Of a stretch of 30,309 nucleotides of DNA, positions 8,124 through 15,438 are shown piece after piece. The stretch covers positions 1 through 30,309 of the forward strand of contig CAYMBC010000005.1 in NCBI GenBank assembly GCA_964388605.1, written 5' to 3'. Origin of the DNA: DYFX01 sp964388605 (GTDB lineage: Bacteria; Patescibacteriota; Patescibacteriia; SG8-24; DYFX01). The notes beneath the pieces are model-generated. The model ran no database searches, was not told the origin of the DNA, and saw only the letters and a program-made list of their open reading frames with translations. Both the position numbers and the translations under genes were made by a program. The number at the start of each line of letters is the position of its first letter. Position 1 is the stretch's first letter.

Positions 8124-8132
8124 AGTATACCA
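8124..8132 (-). promoter_or_regulatory. Extended -10 promoter (TGGTATACT) for the pilD operon
   Basis: On the minus strand the bases read TGGTATACT. It lies directly after the T-tract of the major pilin terminator, so the -35 region would fall inside the terminator stem. The predicted leader to the pilD ATG is about 60 bases. Confidence 0.6.
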
Positions 8133-8133
8133 T

Positions 8134-8163
8134 AAAACCCGCCGGGATCTCCCGGCGGGTTTT
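8134..8163 (-). terminator. Intrinsic terminator after the major pilin gene
   Basis: A perfect 13-bp stem (8134-8146 with 8151-8163) with a four-base loop. The inner nine pairs are all G-C and the outer four are A-T, giving a TTTT run on either strand. It lies 10 bases after the pilin stop codon. Confidence 0.9.
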
Positions 8164-8173
8164 GGTTGCCGCA

Positions 8174-8659
8174 TTAGCAGCTCGTAGCAGTCGTAATGCC
8201 GTTCTGATTGGCGCAGTTGACGCCGGAACCAAGCTGACCGGTCGCTCCTTCAAGCGTGAAGGTGATGGAATACGTACCCGAACCGGCAGCGCTCGTATAC
8301 GAGTAGACTGCGCCTCCCGGGTTCGGGTTCGAAGGAACGAGACCCATGAAGACCGTTCCGCACGTTCCGGGAGAGACCAAGCTTGCCTGGAAAGTTGAAA
8401 CGCCGCCCACGTTGCAGAGCACCTTGTAAGCCGTATCGCCGAGCGTAATGGCCGTCGCGGCAACCGGATAGTTGCTGGTTTCCGAGAAACCCAGCTCGAG
8501 CGCCGTTTGAATCTGGCGAATATCCGAGACGCGTTTCGCATCGCGAGAACGCTGACGAGCGCTGTTCAGAGCGACGACAGCAAGCGTAGAGAGCAAGCCG
8601 ATGATGGCAATGACCACCAAGAGCTCGATGAGAGTGAAGCCGGAGCGAGTGCGTTTCAT
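8174..8659 (-). CDS. Major type IV pilin-like protein, 161 aa
   Basis: The leader is seven residues, MKRTRSG, and cleavage is expected before FTLIELLVVIAIIGLL, with Glu at +5. The region RQRSRDAKRVSDIRQIQTAL is the conserved continuation of the α1 helix seen in PilA/GspG-type pilins. The globular domain is Gly/Ser/Thr-rich, with cysteines near residues 82, 99, 148 and 161 that could form two disulfide bonds. It has its own promoter and is closed by a strong terminator, unlike the minor pilins, which suggests high expression as the main fibre subunit. That it is the major subunit is inferred from this and from the sequence. Confidence 0.88.
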   Translation of the reverse strand: MKRTRSGFTLIELLVVIAIIGLLSTLAVVALNSARQRSRDAKRVSDIRQIQTALELGFSETSNYPVAATAITLGDTAYKVLCNVGGVSTFQASLVSPGTCGTVFMGLVPSNPNPGGAVYSYTSAAGSGTYSITFTLEGATGQLGSGVNCANQNGITTATSC

Positions 8660-8672
8660 AGTGCGAAACGAA

Positions 8673-8682
8673 AAGACGTCTT
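8673..8682. repeat. 10-bp palindrome AAGACGTCTT in the major pilin leader
   Basis: A perfect palindrome located about 15-25 bases before the pilin start codon and downstream of its -10 element. It could be an operator or a small RNA hairpin, but a palindrome of this size can occur by chance. Confidence 0.3.
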
Positions 8683-8700
8683 AGAAACTTAATTATCCAC

Positions 8701-8709
8701 AGTATAGCA
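8701..8709 (-). promoter_or_regulatory. Extended -10 promoter (TGCTATACT) for the major pilin gene
   Basis: On the minus strand the bases read TGCTATACT. It starts 9 bases after the stop codon of the preceding pilin-like gene, and the predicted leader is about 35 bases. No consensus -35 is visible. Confidence 0.6.
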
Positions 8710-8717
8710 CATTTCCA

Positions 8718-9104
8718 TCACGGACACGAGAGCCCTGTCTTGCGCGCTGTGCAAATCCCGCCTGCAAGCACGCCCAGCGATCCTTCCAACGCGAACCGCA
8801 GGCGGTACTCCGTACACGGCGAAGCCCTGGCCGAGCCGCAGGACGCCGGTTCGGCGGCATACTCGAAGGCTTCGAGCAGTTCTGCCTCGTCGAAGCGAAG
8901 GATAGTCGGATTCTCCGGATAGGATCCGGTGCGAGCCCGATGGATTTCAAGCGCAGCCTGCGCCTGACGGACACGCGAAACAAGTTCGGTGTCGCGGACG
9001 CGTCGGCGCGTATCAAAAACACCGAGCATCATCGGCGTGCTCACAACAAGAACAACCGCTGCCGCAACCACCCCGTCAACAAGCGTCAAACCCTTCGTTT
9101 TCAC
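8718..9104 (-). CDS. Small pilin-like protein with Asp at +5, 128 aa
   Basis: The N-terminus reads MKTKG|LTLVDGVVAAAVVLVV, so the expected Gly cleavage site is present but the position +5 residue is Asp rather than Glu. The helix continues with RVRQAQAALEIHRARTGSYPENP, which resembles the GspG/PilA pattern where a Tyr-Pro follows the helix. There are four cysteines in the last 45 residues. The ATG overlaps the pilC stop (ATGA), so it is translated with pilC. It probably is a minor or initiating pilin; the role is inferred from its position and the altered charge at +5. Confidence 0.75.
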   Translation of the reverse strand: MKTKGLTLVDGVVAAAVVLVVSTPMMLGVFDTRRRVRDTELVSRVRQAQAALEIHRARTGSYPENPTILRFDEAELLEAFEYAAEPASCGSARASPCTEYRLRFALEGSLGVLAGGICTARKTGLSCP

Positions 9105-10309
9105 ATTTGCTGGGCCAACGTATACATAGGAAGGATGATGGCCGCGACAAGGCCTCCGACCGCCACACCCATGATCACCATGATGATCGGCTCGACCGCA
9201 GTCGAAAGGTTCGCGACACTGGCGTTGATTTCCCTGGTATAGAAATCAGTAAGGCGGGTCAGTACTTGCTGCAGCTTACCGGTTTCTTCTCCGATGGAAA
9301 CCATTTGCGTTACCATGTCGGGAATCTCCTTGCGATTTTTCCAAACCGTCGTCATGGAGTTTCCAGCTGCGACTTCCTGCACCATCTGTACCAAGCCCTC
9401 GCGATACGTTTCATTGCCGACGACGCCCGAAACGACCTTGAGGCTCGTGACCATGTCAACCCCTCCCTCGATGAGGGTAGCCAAGCTGTGCGTGATGCGC
9501 GTGATGTAAATGCGCTTCAACAGCGATCCAAAAATCGGGATGCGCAGCACGAAGGCGTCGAGCGTCCGCTTGCCGATAGGCGTCCGATACGCGGCACGCA
9601 CGCCGAATACCGCGCCGAAAGCCGTCCCGAATACGACATACCAATAGTGCACGAAAAAATCGCTGACACCGATCAGCATGCGCGTCGTGATCGGCAGCGC
9701 AACGCCGCTCTCTTTCAAAACGTCGGTGAGCTTGGGCACGACGAAGATCATCATAACTGCGCCGACCACGAAAAGCATCACCAAAACGAAGACGGGATAT
9801 GTCATGGCGCCGCGCACGCGTTGGCGCAGGTCGTAATCCTTTTCTTCTTGATCGGCAAGGTATTGGAGGACTTCGTCAAGTTTTCCCGACGTTTCACCCG
9901 AACGGATCAGGTTCACGTAAAACGTTCCAAAAACGCTGGCATGCTTGTTGAACGCGTCAGAGAGGCGCACGCCGCCTTCAACCTCGTTCGCGACATCCAG
10001 TAAAATTTCATGCAGCTTCGGGTTGGCGGTTTGGCGCGCCGCCGTTCGGAGCGAACGGACGATTGACACCGACGCGCTGATCATGACGGAAAGCTGGCGC
10101 GAAAAAATGACGACGTCTTTCGGGCTGACGCGGCGAAGAAACGTAAACTTTTTGGTCGCGAGCGAAGGTTCGCTGCGCGCCGCAAGCGAAAGCACGAAAT
10201 AGCCGTGTTCGCGCAGCACATTGCCAGCTTGTTCTTCGTTTTCAGCCTCGACGGCTCCCTCGAGCAAAGCACCGCGCGAGTCCTTCACCTTGTAGCTGTA
10301 AATCAGCAT
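9101..10309 (-). CDS. pilC: Type IV pilus inner-membrane platform protein PilC, 402 aa
   Basis: PilC/GspF platform protein, which holds the base of the growing pilus and is driven by PilB. The N-terminal 60 residues (MLIYSYKVKDSRGALLEGAVEAE) are the usual start. Two homologous GspF domains follow, at about 70-190 and 270-395, each with a helical bundle and an associated membrane segment: three hydrophobic segments are visible near 165-195, 215-245 and 370-395. The motif GETSGKLDEVL in the first repeat is echoed as GEETGKLQQVL in the second. The gene starts four bases after the receiver-domain gene, and its stop overlaps the next start. Confidence 0.96.
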   Translation of the reverse strand: MLIYSYKVKDSRGALLEGAVEAENEEQAGNVLREHGYFVLSLAARSEPSLATKKFTFLRRVSPKDVVIFSRQLSVMISASVSIVRSLRTAARQTANPKLHEILLDVANEVEGGVRLSDAFNKHASVFGTFYVNLIRSGETSGKLDEVLQYLADQEEKDYDLRQRVRGAMTYPVFVLVMLFVVGAVMMIFVVPKLTDVLKESGVALPITTRMLIGVSDFFVHYWYVVFGTAFGAVFGVRAAYRTPIGKRTLDAFVLRIPIFGSLLKRIYITRITHSLATLIEGGVDMVTSLKVVSGVVGNETYREGLVQMVQEVAAGNSMTTVWKNRKEIPDMVTQMVSIGEETGKLQQVLTRLTDFYTREINASVANLSTAVEPIIMVIMGVAVGGLVAAIILPMYTLAQQM

Positions 10310-10313
10310 GCGT

Positions 10314-10703
10314 TCAACTCAATTGCAGAGCGTATTTAACGTTTCGCGCGACATCGCCTGGCACGAGCTGCGTTTTTGCCAGATATTCGACGGCGCCTTC
10401 TCGAAAACAGCGTTTCGCATCCTCGCTTCTCCCCTTTTCAGCGAGCATAAGCACCGGGATCTTGCGAAGCGCCGGGTGCTTTTTGAGCGCCTGCAAGGCT
10501 TCAAGGCCTCCCGTTCTCGGCGCATGCAGATCAAGCAGGATCACGTCGGGTTCTTCGAACAGCGCGGAGCGAAGGCCGTTTTCGCCGTCCGTCGCGCATC
10601 GGACGGAAAATCCATCGCTTTCGAGACGGGCCGCGCAAACGCTGGCGAAAAAAGCATCGCCGTCGATAAGAAGCACTTTCACGCTGGCGTTGGCGGGCGG
10701 CAT
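10314..10703 (-). CDS. Stand-alone response-regulator receiver domain, 129 aa
   Basis: A CheY-like receiver domain with no output domain. Visible key residues are Asp14 and Asp16 in the acidic pocket, phospho-acceptor Asp58 in ILLDLHAPR, and Lys110 in EYLAKTQ. The conserved Thr/Ser that follows the fourth strand appears to be Ala88 in PVLMLAEK, so the usual phosphorylation switch may be altered. It sits between pilB and pilC with three- and four-base gaps, a position where other bacteria often have pilT. No histidine kinase is in the window. A role in controlling the pilus motor or platform is inference from context. Confidence 0.9.
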   Translation of the reverse strand: MPPANASVKVLLIDGDAFFASVCAARLESDGFSVRCATDGENGLRSALFEEPDVILLDLHAPRTGGLEALQALKKHPALRKIPVLMLAEKGRSEDAKRCFREGAVEYLAKTQLVPGDVARNVKYALQLS

Positions 10704-10706
10704 ACG

Positions 10707-12458
10707 CTATTCGCGAGCGAGGCGCAGCACTTCGTCGACCGTCGTCAACCCCTCAAGGACTTTCAGCACCGCGTCCTGACGCATCGTGATCCATCCTTGC
10801 TTGCGCACTTCCCGCTTCACCTCCTCAATAGGATACCCGTTGTTCATAAGGCGCTGGATCTCCGGAGTCACGGCGATCAGCTCGGCAATGACCGTTCTTC
10901 CCGAATAACCGGTATCGCTGCATCGCGGACAACCCGACCCCTTTTGGAACGCGAGAGGGCCGTCGAGCGTCACGCCTTTGGGATAATACGAGGAGGGAAT
11001 CTCCTTCATCGCCTCTCGAATCATCTGCTGCAGCGCCTCTGGAACGTCGGCCGGACCCTTGCAATGCTCGCAGATCTTGCGCGCCAATCGCTGCGCGATC
11101 AGCAGGTTCAACGTGGCTGAAAGCAAGAACGGCTCGACCCCCAAATCAATCAATCGCGGCACGACGCCGATCGCGTCGTTGGTGTGGATGGTGGTCAAGA
11201 TCAAGTGGCCCGTCAGCGCGGCATGGACGGCCAGTTCCCCGGTTTCTTGGTCGCGGATTTCTCCCACCATGATGACGTTCGGGTCTTGGCGCAAGAGCGC
11301 GCGGAGGCCGTTCGCAAAAGTGAAATTGATCTCCGGGCGGATTTGCGACTGGTTGACTCCCGGCAAGAAGTACTCGACCGGATCTTCAAGCGTCGAAATA
11401 TTGACGCCGTCGTCATTGATCATGCTGAGCATGGTCAGAAGCGTGGTCGACTTTCCCGAACCGGTCGGACCGGTGATCAGCACCATGCCGTGAGGCTTCT
11501 TGACCTCTTGCGCCAATACTTCTCGGTATTTTTCACGGAAGCCGAGTTGCTCGAGGGAAGGAACACCTGTCGACGTATCGAGGACGCGCATGACGATTTT
11601 TTCATTGTCAACGACAGGTAGGGTGGAAATGCGGAAATCGATCGCTTTTCCATTGATCACTTGCGTGATACGCCCGTCTTGCGGAACCCGAGTTTCATCA
11701 AGTTTCAAGTTCGCGAGGACTTTCACGCGCGAAATAACCGAGGAGTGGAGGTAATTCGGCAGCGTCAGCAGCGTACGCAGCACGCCGTCGACGCGATACC
11801 GCACGCGCGTTTCCTTGCCGCGCGGTTCAATGTGGATGTCTGAGGCCTTCGACTCGACGGCGTACCGCATGATGACAGCGACGATCCGCGAGACCGGAGC
11901 CCCCTTGATGACTTCGTCGATGCGATCTTCCTCCACCTTTTTTACTTCCTCCTCCGCGGGCTGGCGTTCTTCCTGAGCCGTTTGAAGGGCCACATCGACC
12001 TCTTTCTTTAACGTGCTGTACTGCTTGAGGGCTGCTTGAAAAGAACTCTGCGTCGTAACGGCCGCTGCCGCCGTCAAATTCCTCTCCGCCAGCAAAAAAC
12101 CGAACGCTTCCACAGCGGCCGCATTCAAAGGGTCGACGTACGCGATTTTCAAGACTGTTCCGTCGAGCTCGTAAGCAACGGCTTGATACGTTTCCGCCAC
12201 CGATTTTGGAATGATATTAAGCGTCTCGGCACTGATCTCCACCCCCAGCAAATCCACGTACGCCATGCCGAGAGCTTGCGCCTTGGCGCGCGCGATATCC
12301 TCTTCGGAGACCAGCTTGCGCTCAAGCAGAGCTCGTTCAAAGGCATCAAGCTCGAGATTGGAAAACTCGGCGGATAGCGCCGTAAAATTCTCCTGGGAAA
12401 TTTTTCCTTGGCCTGCCAGAAGCTCCAGAAGGCCTGCCGCATTCATGTAACCGGCCAT
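10707..12458 (-). CDS. pilB: Type IV pilus extension ATPase PilB, 583 aa
   Basis: Hexameric cytoplasmic ATPase that powers pilin addition. It has an MshEN/GspE N-terminal domain (about 1-150), a charged linker rich in Glu and Lys (about 150-185), then the ATPase: Walker A GPTGSGKST (330-338), the acidic box near STLEDPVEYF, Walker B NVIMVGEIRD and the His box TGHLILTTIHTND. A four-cysteine zinc site (Cys463, 466, 510, 513) supports PilB rather than PilT. I chose the ATG at 12458, five bases after the upstream stop; a TTG at 12467 overlapping that stop is an alternative. Confidence 0.95.
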   Translation of the reverse strand: MAGYMNAAGLLELLAGQGKISQENFTALSAEFSNLELDAFERALLERKLVSEEDIARAKAQALGMAYVDLLGVEISAETLNIIPKSVAETYQAVAYELDGTVLKIAYVDPLNAAAVEAFGFLLAERNLTAAAAVTTQSSFQAALKQYSTLKKEVDVALQTAQEERQPAEEEVKKVEEDRIDEVIKGAPVSRIVAVIMRYAVESKASDIHIEPRGKETRVRYRVDGVLRTLLTLPNYLHSSVISRVKVLANLKLDETRVPQDGRITQVINGKAIDFRISTLPVVDNEKIVMRVLDTSTGVPSLEQLGFREKYREVLAQEVKKPHGMVLITGPTGSGKSTTLLTMLSMINDDGVNISTLEDPVEYFLPGVNQSQIRPEINFTFANGLRALLRQDPNVIMVGEIRDQETGELAVHAALTGHLILTTIHTNDAIGVVPRLIDLGVEPFLLSATLNLLIAQRLARKICEHCKGPADVPEALQQMIREAMKEIPSSYYPKGVTLDGPLAFQKGSGCPRCSDTGYSGRTVIAELIAVTPEIQRLMNNGYPIEEVKREVRKQGWITMRQDAVLKVLEGLTTVDEVLRLARE

Positions 12459-12463
12459 ACTGC

Positions 12464-12724
12464 TCAATACGGTTCAAAAGGATTGTCGCGCCCCAGAAGC
12501 CCGGGGGTAACCGGAAGATCGACTCGCAACTCCAGACGACGGTATTCCGGACGCTCTATCAAGTCGTTTGGGATGCGCGTTTCCACTTTGGGAGCGACGT
12601 ACGTCGGCGCGCTCGCCACGCTCGGGGGCTTGAACATGAAAATCGCGATCAGCGCGAGGATCGCTGCCACCAGCGCGCCGAGCAAAATGAGCTGTTTTTG
12701 CGTTCGTGTAAGCTGTTGCGGCAT
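12464..12724 (-). CDS. Small PilP-like membrane protein of the pilus operon, 86 aa
   Basis: A short cytoplasmic N-terminus, one membrane helix (about residues 12-31), a Pro/Val-rich linker and a C-terminal GRDNPFEPY. The position after pilO and the Asn-Pro-Phe-x-Pro ending resemble the start of the PilP periplasmic region, but the β-sandwich domain that PilP uses to contact the PilQ secretin is absent. This fits a cell with one membrane and no secretin. It starts one base after the pilO stop. That it replaces PilP is inference; it may simply be a small accessory subunit of the PilMNO complex. Confidence 0.7.
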   Translation of the reverse strand: MPQQLTRTQKQLILLGALVAAILALIAIFMFKPPSVASAPTYVAPKVETRIPNDLIERPEYRRLELRVDLPVTPGLLGRDNPFEPY

Positions 12725-12725
12725 A

Positions 12726-13292
12726 TCAACTCGATTTCTTCCAAACGTATGCCCGCAAAGTCAGCGTATAACTTGCGGCGGCGGGATTAATGCTCGCGCT
12801 GCGCACGTCGAAGAGACGGAGATTGTCCTGAAGCGCCTCCAGAAAAAGCTTGAACCGCTCATAGTTACCATGCTGCAAGGAGATGGCGATCGAGAGCGCC
12901 CCAACATTTTTCACGTCGACCCCGGACGTATCGGCCGCCGCGAAATTAACGGCCGTAATTAACACATCGCTGCTGCTCGAAGCTGCTTCGAGCATTGCCA
13001 AGATCCCGGGAACATCGTCTTCGTTCGGAATCATGGTGCGGGCTCGCTCGACATCTTCGGCGGCGAAGTCCGCATACTCTCTCGCCAAGGTTTCCAGCTT
13101 TTTCAAGTATGCTTCTTTCTCTCCGCGCTCGCCGTCCAGTTGAGCAATACGATCAGCGATCCTCAGCTGCGCGATCTGCCTTCGAAAGACAAAAGCGTAA
13201 CCCAGGATCAAAAGCAGCGCGCATAGGCCGAAAGAAGCCCAGGCGAGGTGCCGGGCGACCCAAATCATCGGCTTGCTGCTCAAGAAGGACAT
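12726..13292 (-). CDS. pilO: Type IV pilus alignment protein PilO-like, 188 aa
   Basis: One membrane helix near the N-terminus (about residues 15-37) is followed by a coiled coil (about 38-75) and a two-lobed ferredoxin-like domain ending in a YTLTLRAYVW strand. Length and architecture match PilO. It dimerises with PilN in the membrane to form the alignment complex between PilM in the cytoplasm and the outer parts of the machine. It starts two bases after the pilN stop and ends one base before the small PilP-like gene. Confidence 0.85.
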   Translation of the reverse strand: MSFLSSKPMIWVARHLAWASFGLCALLLILGYAFVFRRQIAQLRIADRIAQLDGERGEKEAYLKKLETLAREYADFAAEDVERARTMIPNEDDVPGILAMLEAASSSSDVLITAVNFAAADTSGVDVKNVGALSIAISLQHGNYERFKLFLEALQDNLRLFDVRSASINPAAASYTLTLRAYVWKKSS

Positions 13293-13294
13293 GT

Positions 13295-14335
13295 CTAGAG
13301 GGCTTGCATCTCCGCAGAACCGGACGCCTGCTGCGGTTTTTTATAGCGGAAAATATCCTGATCGATTTCAAGCGACATCGACGCGCGCACGCCTGTCAGC
13401 AAGCTGTTCTCCCCAACCTCCGCGGACGCGGTGCCGATGGAAACTTTTTTAACGCGCTCGTCCTGGCGGAATGCAACGATCTGCTTGGCGAGCGTCGTAT
13501 AATCGCGCGCGATCACCTCGAAACCGAGCGTGCCGCTTTCCGCTCCTGCCAAGCTTCCGAACTGCACGTTGGGGAGCGCGCGCTCTTCAAGCAATTTCAA
13601 AACTTCGGTCCAATGCGCATGCCCGTCGAGGACGCGCGCGGCCGCGCGGCTCAGCTCCTGAAAATCCCGCGCCGTTTTCAGCTCTTTTTCCCGTTCAGCA
13701 ATACGGGCGTCGATATCTTGAACGGCTTTGGCCGCGTCCGCATTTTTTTTCTCGACTGAAAGTTTTCGTAAATGCAGCCCGCCGAAAATGAAGCCATCGG
13801 CCAGCAAGCCGAGCAAGCCGATAACTGCGAACGCACGCTGCCGCTTTCGGACCGCCAAGTCAGACAAGCCCGCACCTCCGTTTGACGTAATCAAACTGAC
13901 GCGCAACGTGCCTGGTTCCTTTTCGCTTGCCTCCCCCTTTGCATGATCCGTCAACTTTTTTGCAAAAGGCATCGGCGAATTCGAAGGTGCCGCCGCTTTT
14001 AAGAACGGCGCCATTGCCGGCTTCTGGGCGACCGCCGGCGGAATGGGCGGAACCGCAAGGTTCGCCTCTGGCGGTTTTCCGCCTGTCGCCGGAACGCTTC
14101 TGATAGCTTCCACTTTTTGACTAAAAATCGACGAAGGCGCGCTCGCCGCGCTCTCTTTGACGTCTTTTTCGATCAATTGGGCCAAAAAAGATCCTCCGAC
14201 CGACGGTGCCGGCTTCTGCTCAGGTTCTGGCGCGGGCACATGAAGCGCCATGTCGTCACCGTCGCGTTTTTGGGAAGGCTTCGGCTTTTCGTCGCGCGCC
14301 GAGGCATCTGTCTGCAGTAAATTGATGTCGCTCAT
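13295..14335 (-). CDS. pilN: PilN-like alignment protein with long N-terminal tether, 346 aa
   Basis: The extreme N-terminus has an INLLQ motif (residues 4-8), matching the INLL peptide by which PilN binds PilM in studied systems. A low-complexity Pro/Ala/Lys-rich region of about 155 residues follows, then a membrane helix (about 169-189), a coiled coil (190-225) and a PilN-type globular domain. Ordinary PilN proteins are about 180-210 residues, with the motif immediately before the membrane helix. I chose the ATG at 14335, right after the pilM stop; a TTG at 14341 would add two residues. The assignment as PilN rests on gene order, motif and domain shape. Confidence 0.85.
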   Translation of the reverse strand: MSDINLLQTDASARDEKPKPSQKRDGDDMALHVPAPEPEQKPAPSVGGSFLAQLIEKDVKESAASAPSSIFSQKVEAIRSVPATGGKPPEANLAVPPIPPAVAQKPAMAPFLKAAAPSNSPMPFAKKLTDHAKGEASEKEPGTLRVSLITSNGGAGLSDLAVRKRQRAFAVIGLLGLLADGFIFGGLHLRKLSVEKKNADAAKAVQDIDARIAEREKELKTARDFQELSRAAARVLDGHAHWTEVLKLLEERALPNVQFGSLAGAESGTLGFEVIARDYTTLAKQIVAFRQDERVKKVSIGTASAEVGENSLLTGVRASMSLEIDQDIFRYKKPQQASGSAEMQAL

Positions 14336-14337
14336 AA

Positions 14338-15396
14338 TCAATCGATATCGCGCATGGCCAAGCCGATCGAGGCCGCGAAACGAGGGCCTATTTGACTAAA
14401 CACAGGCTTCAGCGCCTCAGGATAGACGACACGAGCCCACGGATCGCCGACGTACGCTCGAAGGCTCATTGCTTTCGAAACATGTTCCGCCAAACGCGGA
14501 AGAAGCGCGCCCCCGCCCGTCAAAATAATCTTATCGATGCGCTTGTCCTGATTCGCCTTCTGTCCCAAAAACAGGTTCGTTGAATACGTCAGTTCGCTCA
14601 GGATGGGCGAAAGCGCTTTTTCGAACGCTTTTGGGAAGCCGGAATCGTACATTGATGCCATCGCTGCCGCATCGATTTTCATGCTTTCTGCCTGATCGAT
14701 CGACAACCCGAGCGCGGCCGACATCTCCTTCGTCACATCGACGCCGCCGCGGGCAACGCTGCGGCTGACGAACGGAATGCCGTTCTCGACGATCAGGATA
14801 TTCGTGCGGATCGTCCCGATATCAAGAAGCAGCGTCGGCGAGCGATCCCGTCCGATAAGCGAGCGGATCATCGCCAATGCTTCCGTCTCGAGACTCAGCA
14901 ATTCCAACCCGGCCGCGCTAAAAACATCGACGTATTTTTTGATCAGCGTTTTGCCGGCTCCGGTCAGAAGCACCTGTACATATTTTTCATCCGGACCGGA
15001 TCCTGGTATCGAAATCGGCTTCCAATCGACCGTCATTTCTTCAAGCGGCAACGGGATCAGCTTCTTTGCCTGCCAGTTGACGGCCTCCTTCAATTCTTCC
15101 TCCTTGGCTGTTTTTTGCACGCTGATGATCGAGCTGAACACCGAAGCGATGGGCAGCGCCGAAACCGTTTTCCGTGTCGTCGCTTTCGATTTTTTCAGCA
15201 TTTTCTTGAGCAATTCGACCGTTCTTTCCGGATTATCGAGGTAATTCTCCTGAGACTCCTCCGGCGAACGCTCAATAAACGCGTACGTCACGAGACGCGC
15301 GCGCCCTTTTTCATTCATCAACTCGACGAGCTTGATGCCCCCGGCGCCGAAGTCGACGCCGAGATAACTGGGTTTCGATTGACCGAATAGCGCCAT
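14338..15396 (-). CDS. pilM: Type IV pilus actin-like ATPase PilM, 352 aa
   Basis: PilM is a cytoplasmic FtsA/actin-fold protein. It opens with a nucleotide-binding loop (YLGVDFGAGGIKLVEL), has a second phosphate loop (LLLDIGTIRTNILIVE) and an adenosine motif (IDKIILTGGGALLP). Length is normal for the family. It binds the N-terminal tail of PilN and couples the cytoplasmic ATPase to the membrane alignment complex. It is the first gene after an extended -10 promoter, and its stop is two bases before the pilN ATG. An AGAGG lies very close to the ATG, with only one base between. Confidence 0.93.
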   Translation of the reverse strand: MALFGQSKPSYLGVDFGAGGIKLVELMNEKGRARLVTYAFIERSPEESQENYLDNPERTVELLKKMLKKSKATTRKTVSALPIASVFSSIISVQKTAKEEELKEAVNWQAKKLIPLPLEEMTVDWKPISIPGSGPDEKYVQVLLTGAGKTLIKKYVDVFSAAGLELLSLETEALAMIRSLIGRDRSPTLLLDIGTIRTNILIVENGIPFVSRSVARGGVDVTKEMSAALGLSIDQAESMKIDAAAMASMYDSGFPKAFEKALSPILSELTYSTNLFLGQKANQDKRIDKIILTGGGALLPRLAEHVSKAMSLRAYVGDPWARVVYPEALKPVFSQIGPRFAASIGLAMRDID

Positions 15397-15422
15397 ACCT
15401 CTCGTAGAATAGGTTCACCCGC

Positions 15423-15431
15423 AGTATACCA
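15423..15431 (-). promoter_or_regulatory. Extended -10 promoter (TGGTATACT) for the pilM operon
   Basis: On the minus strand the bases read TGGTATACT, located in the 42-base gap between the large surface protein gene and pilM. The predicted leader is about 20 bases. No terminator separates the two genes, so read-through from the surface protein genes is also possible. Confidence 0.6.
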
Positions 15432-15438
15432 CACTCCT

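Noticed and set aside
9107..10003. A 298-codon open frame on the plus strand
   Set aside because: It is antisense to pilC, which is clearly genuine, and its translation is His/Asp/Arg-rich without any motif.
10308..11120. A 270-codon open frame on the plus strand
   Set aside because: It lies antisense to the receiver gene and pilB and shows no domain or start signal.
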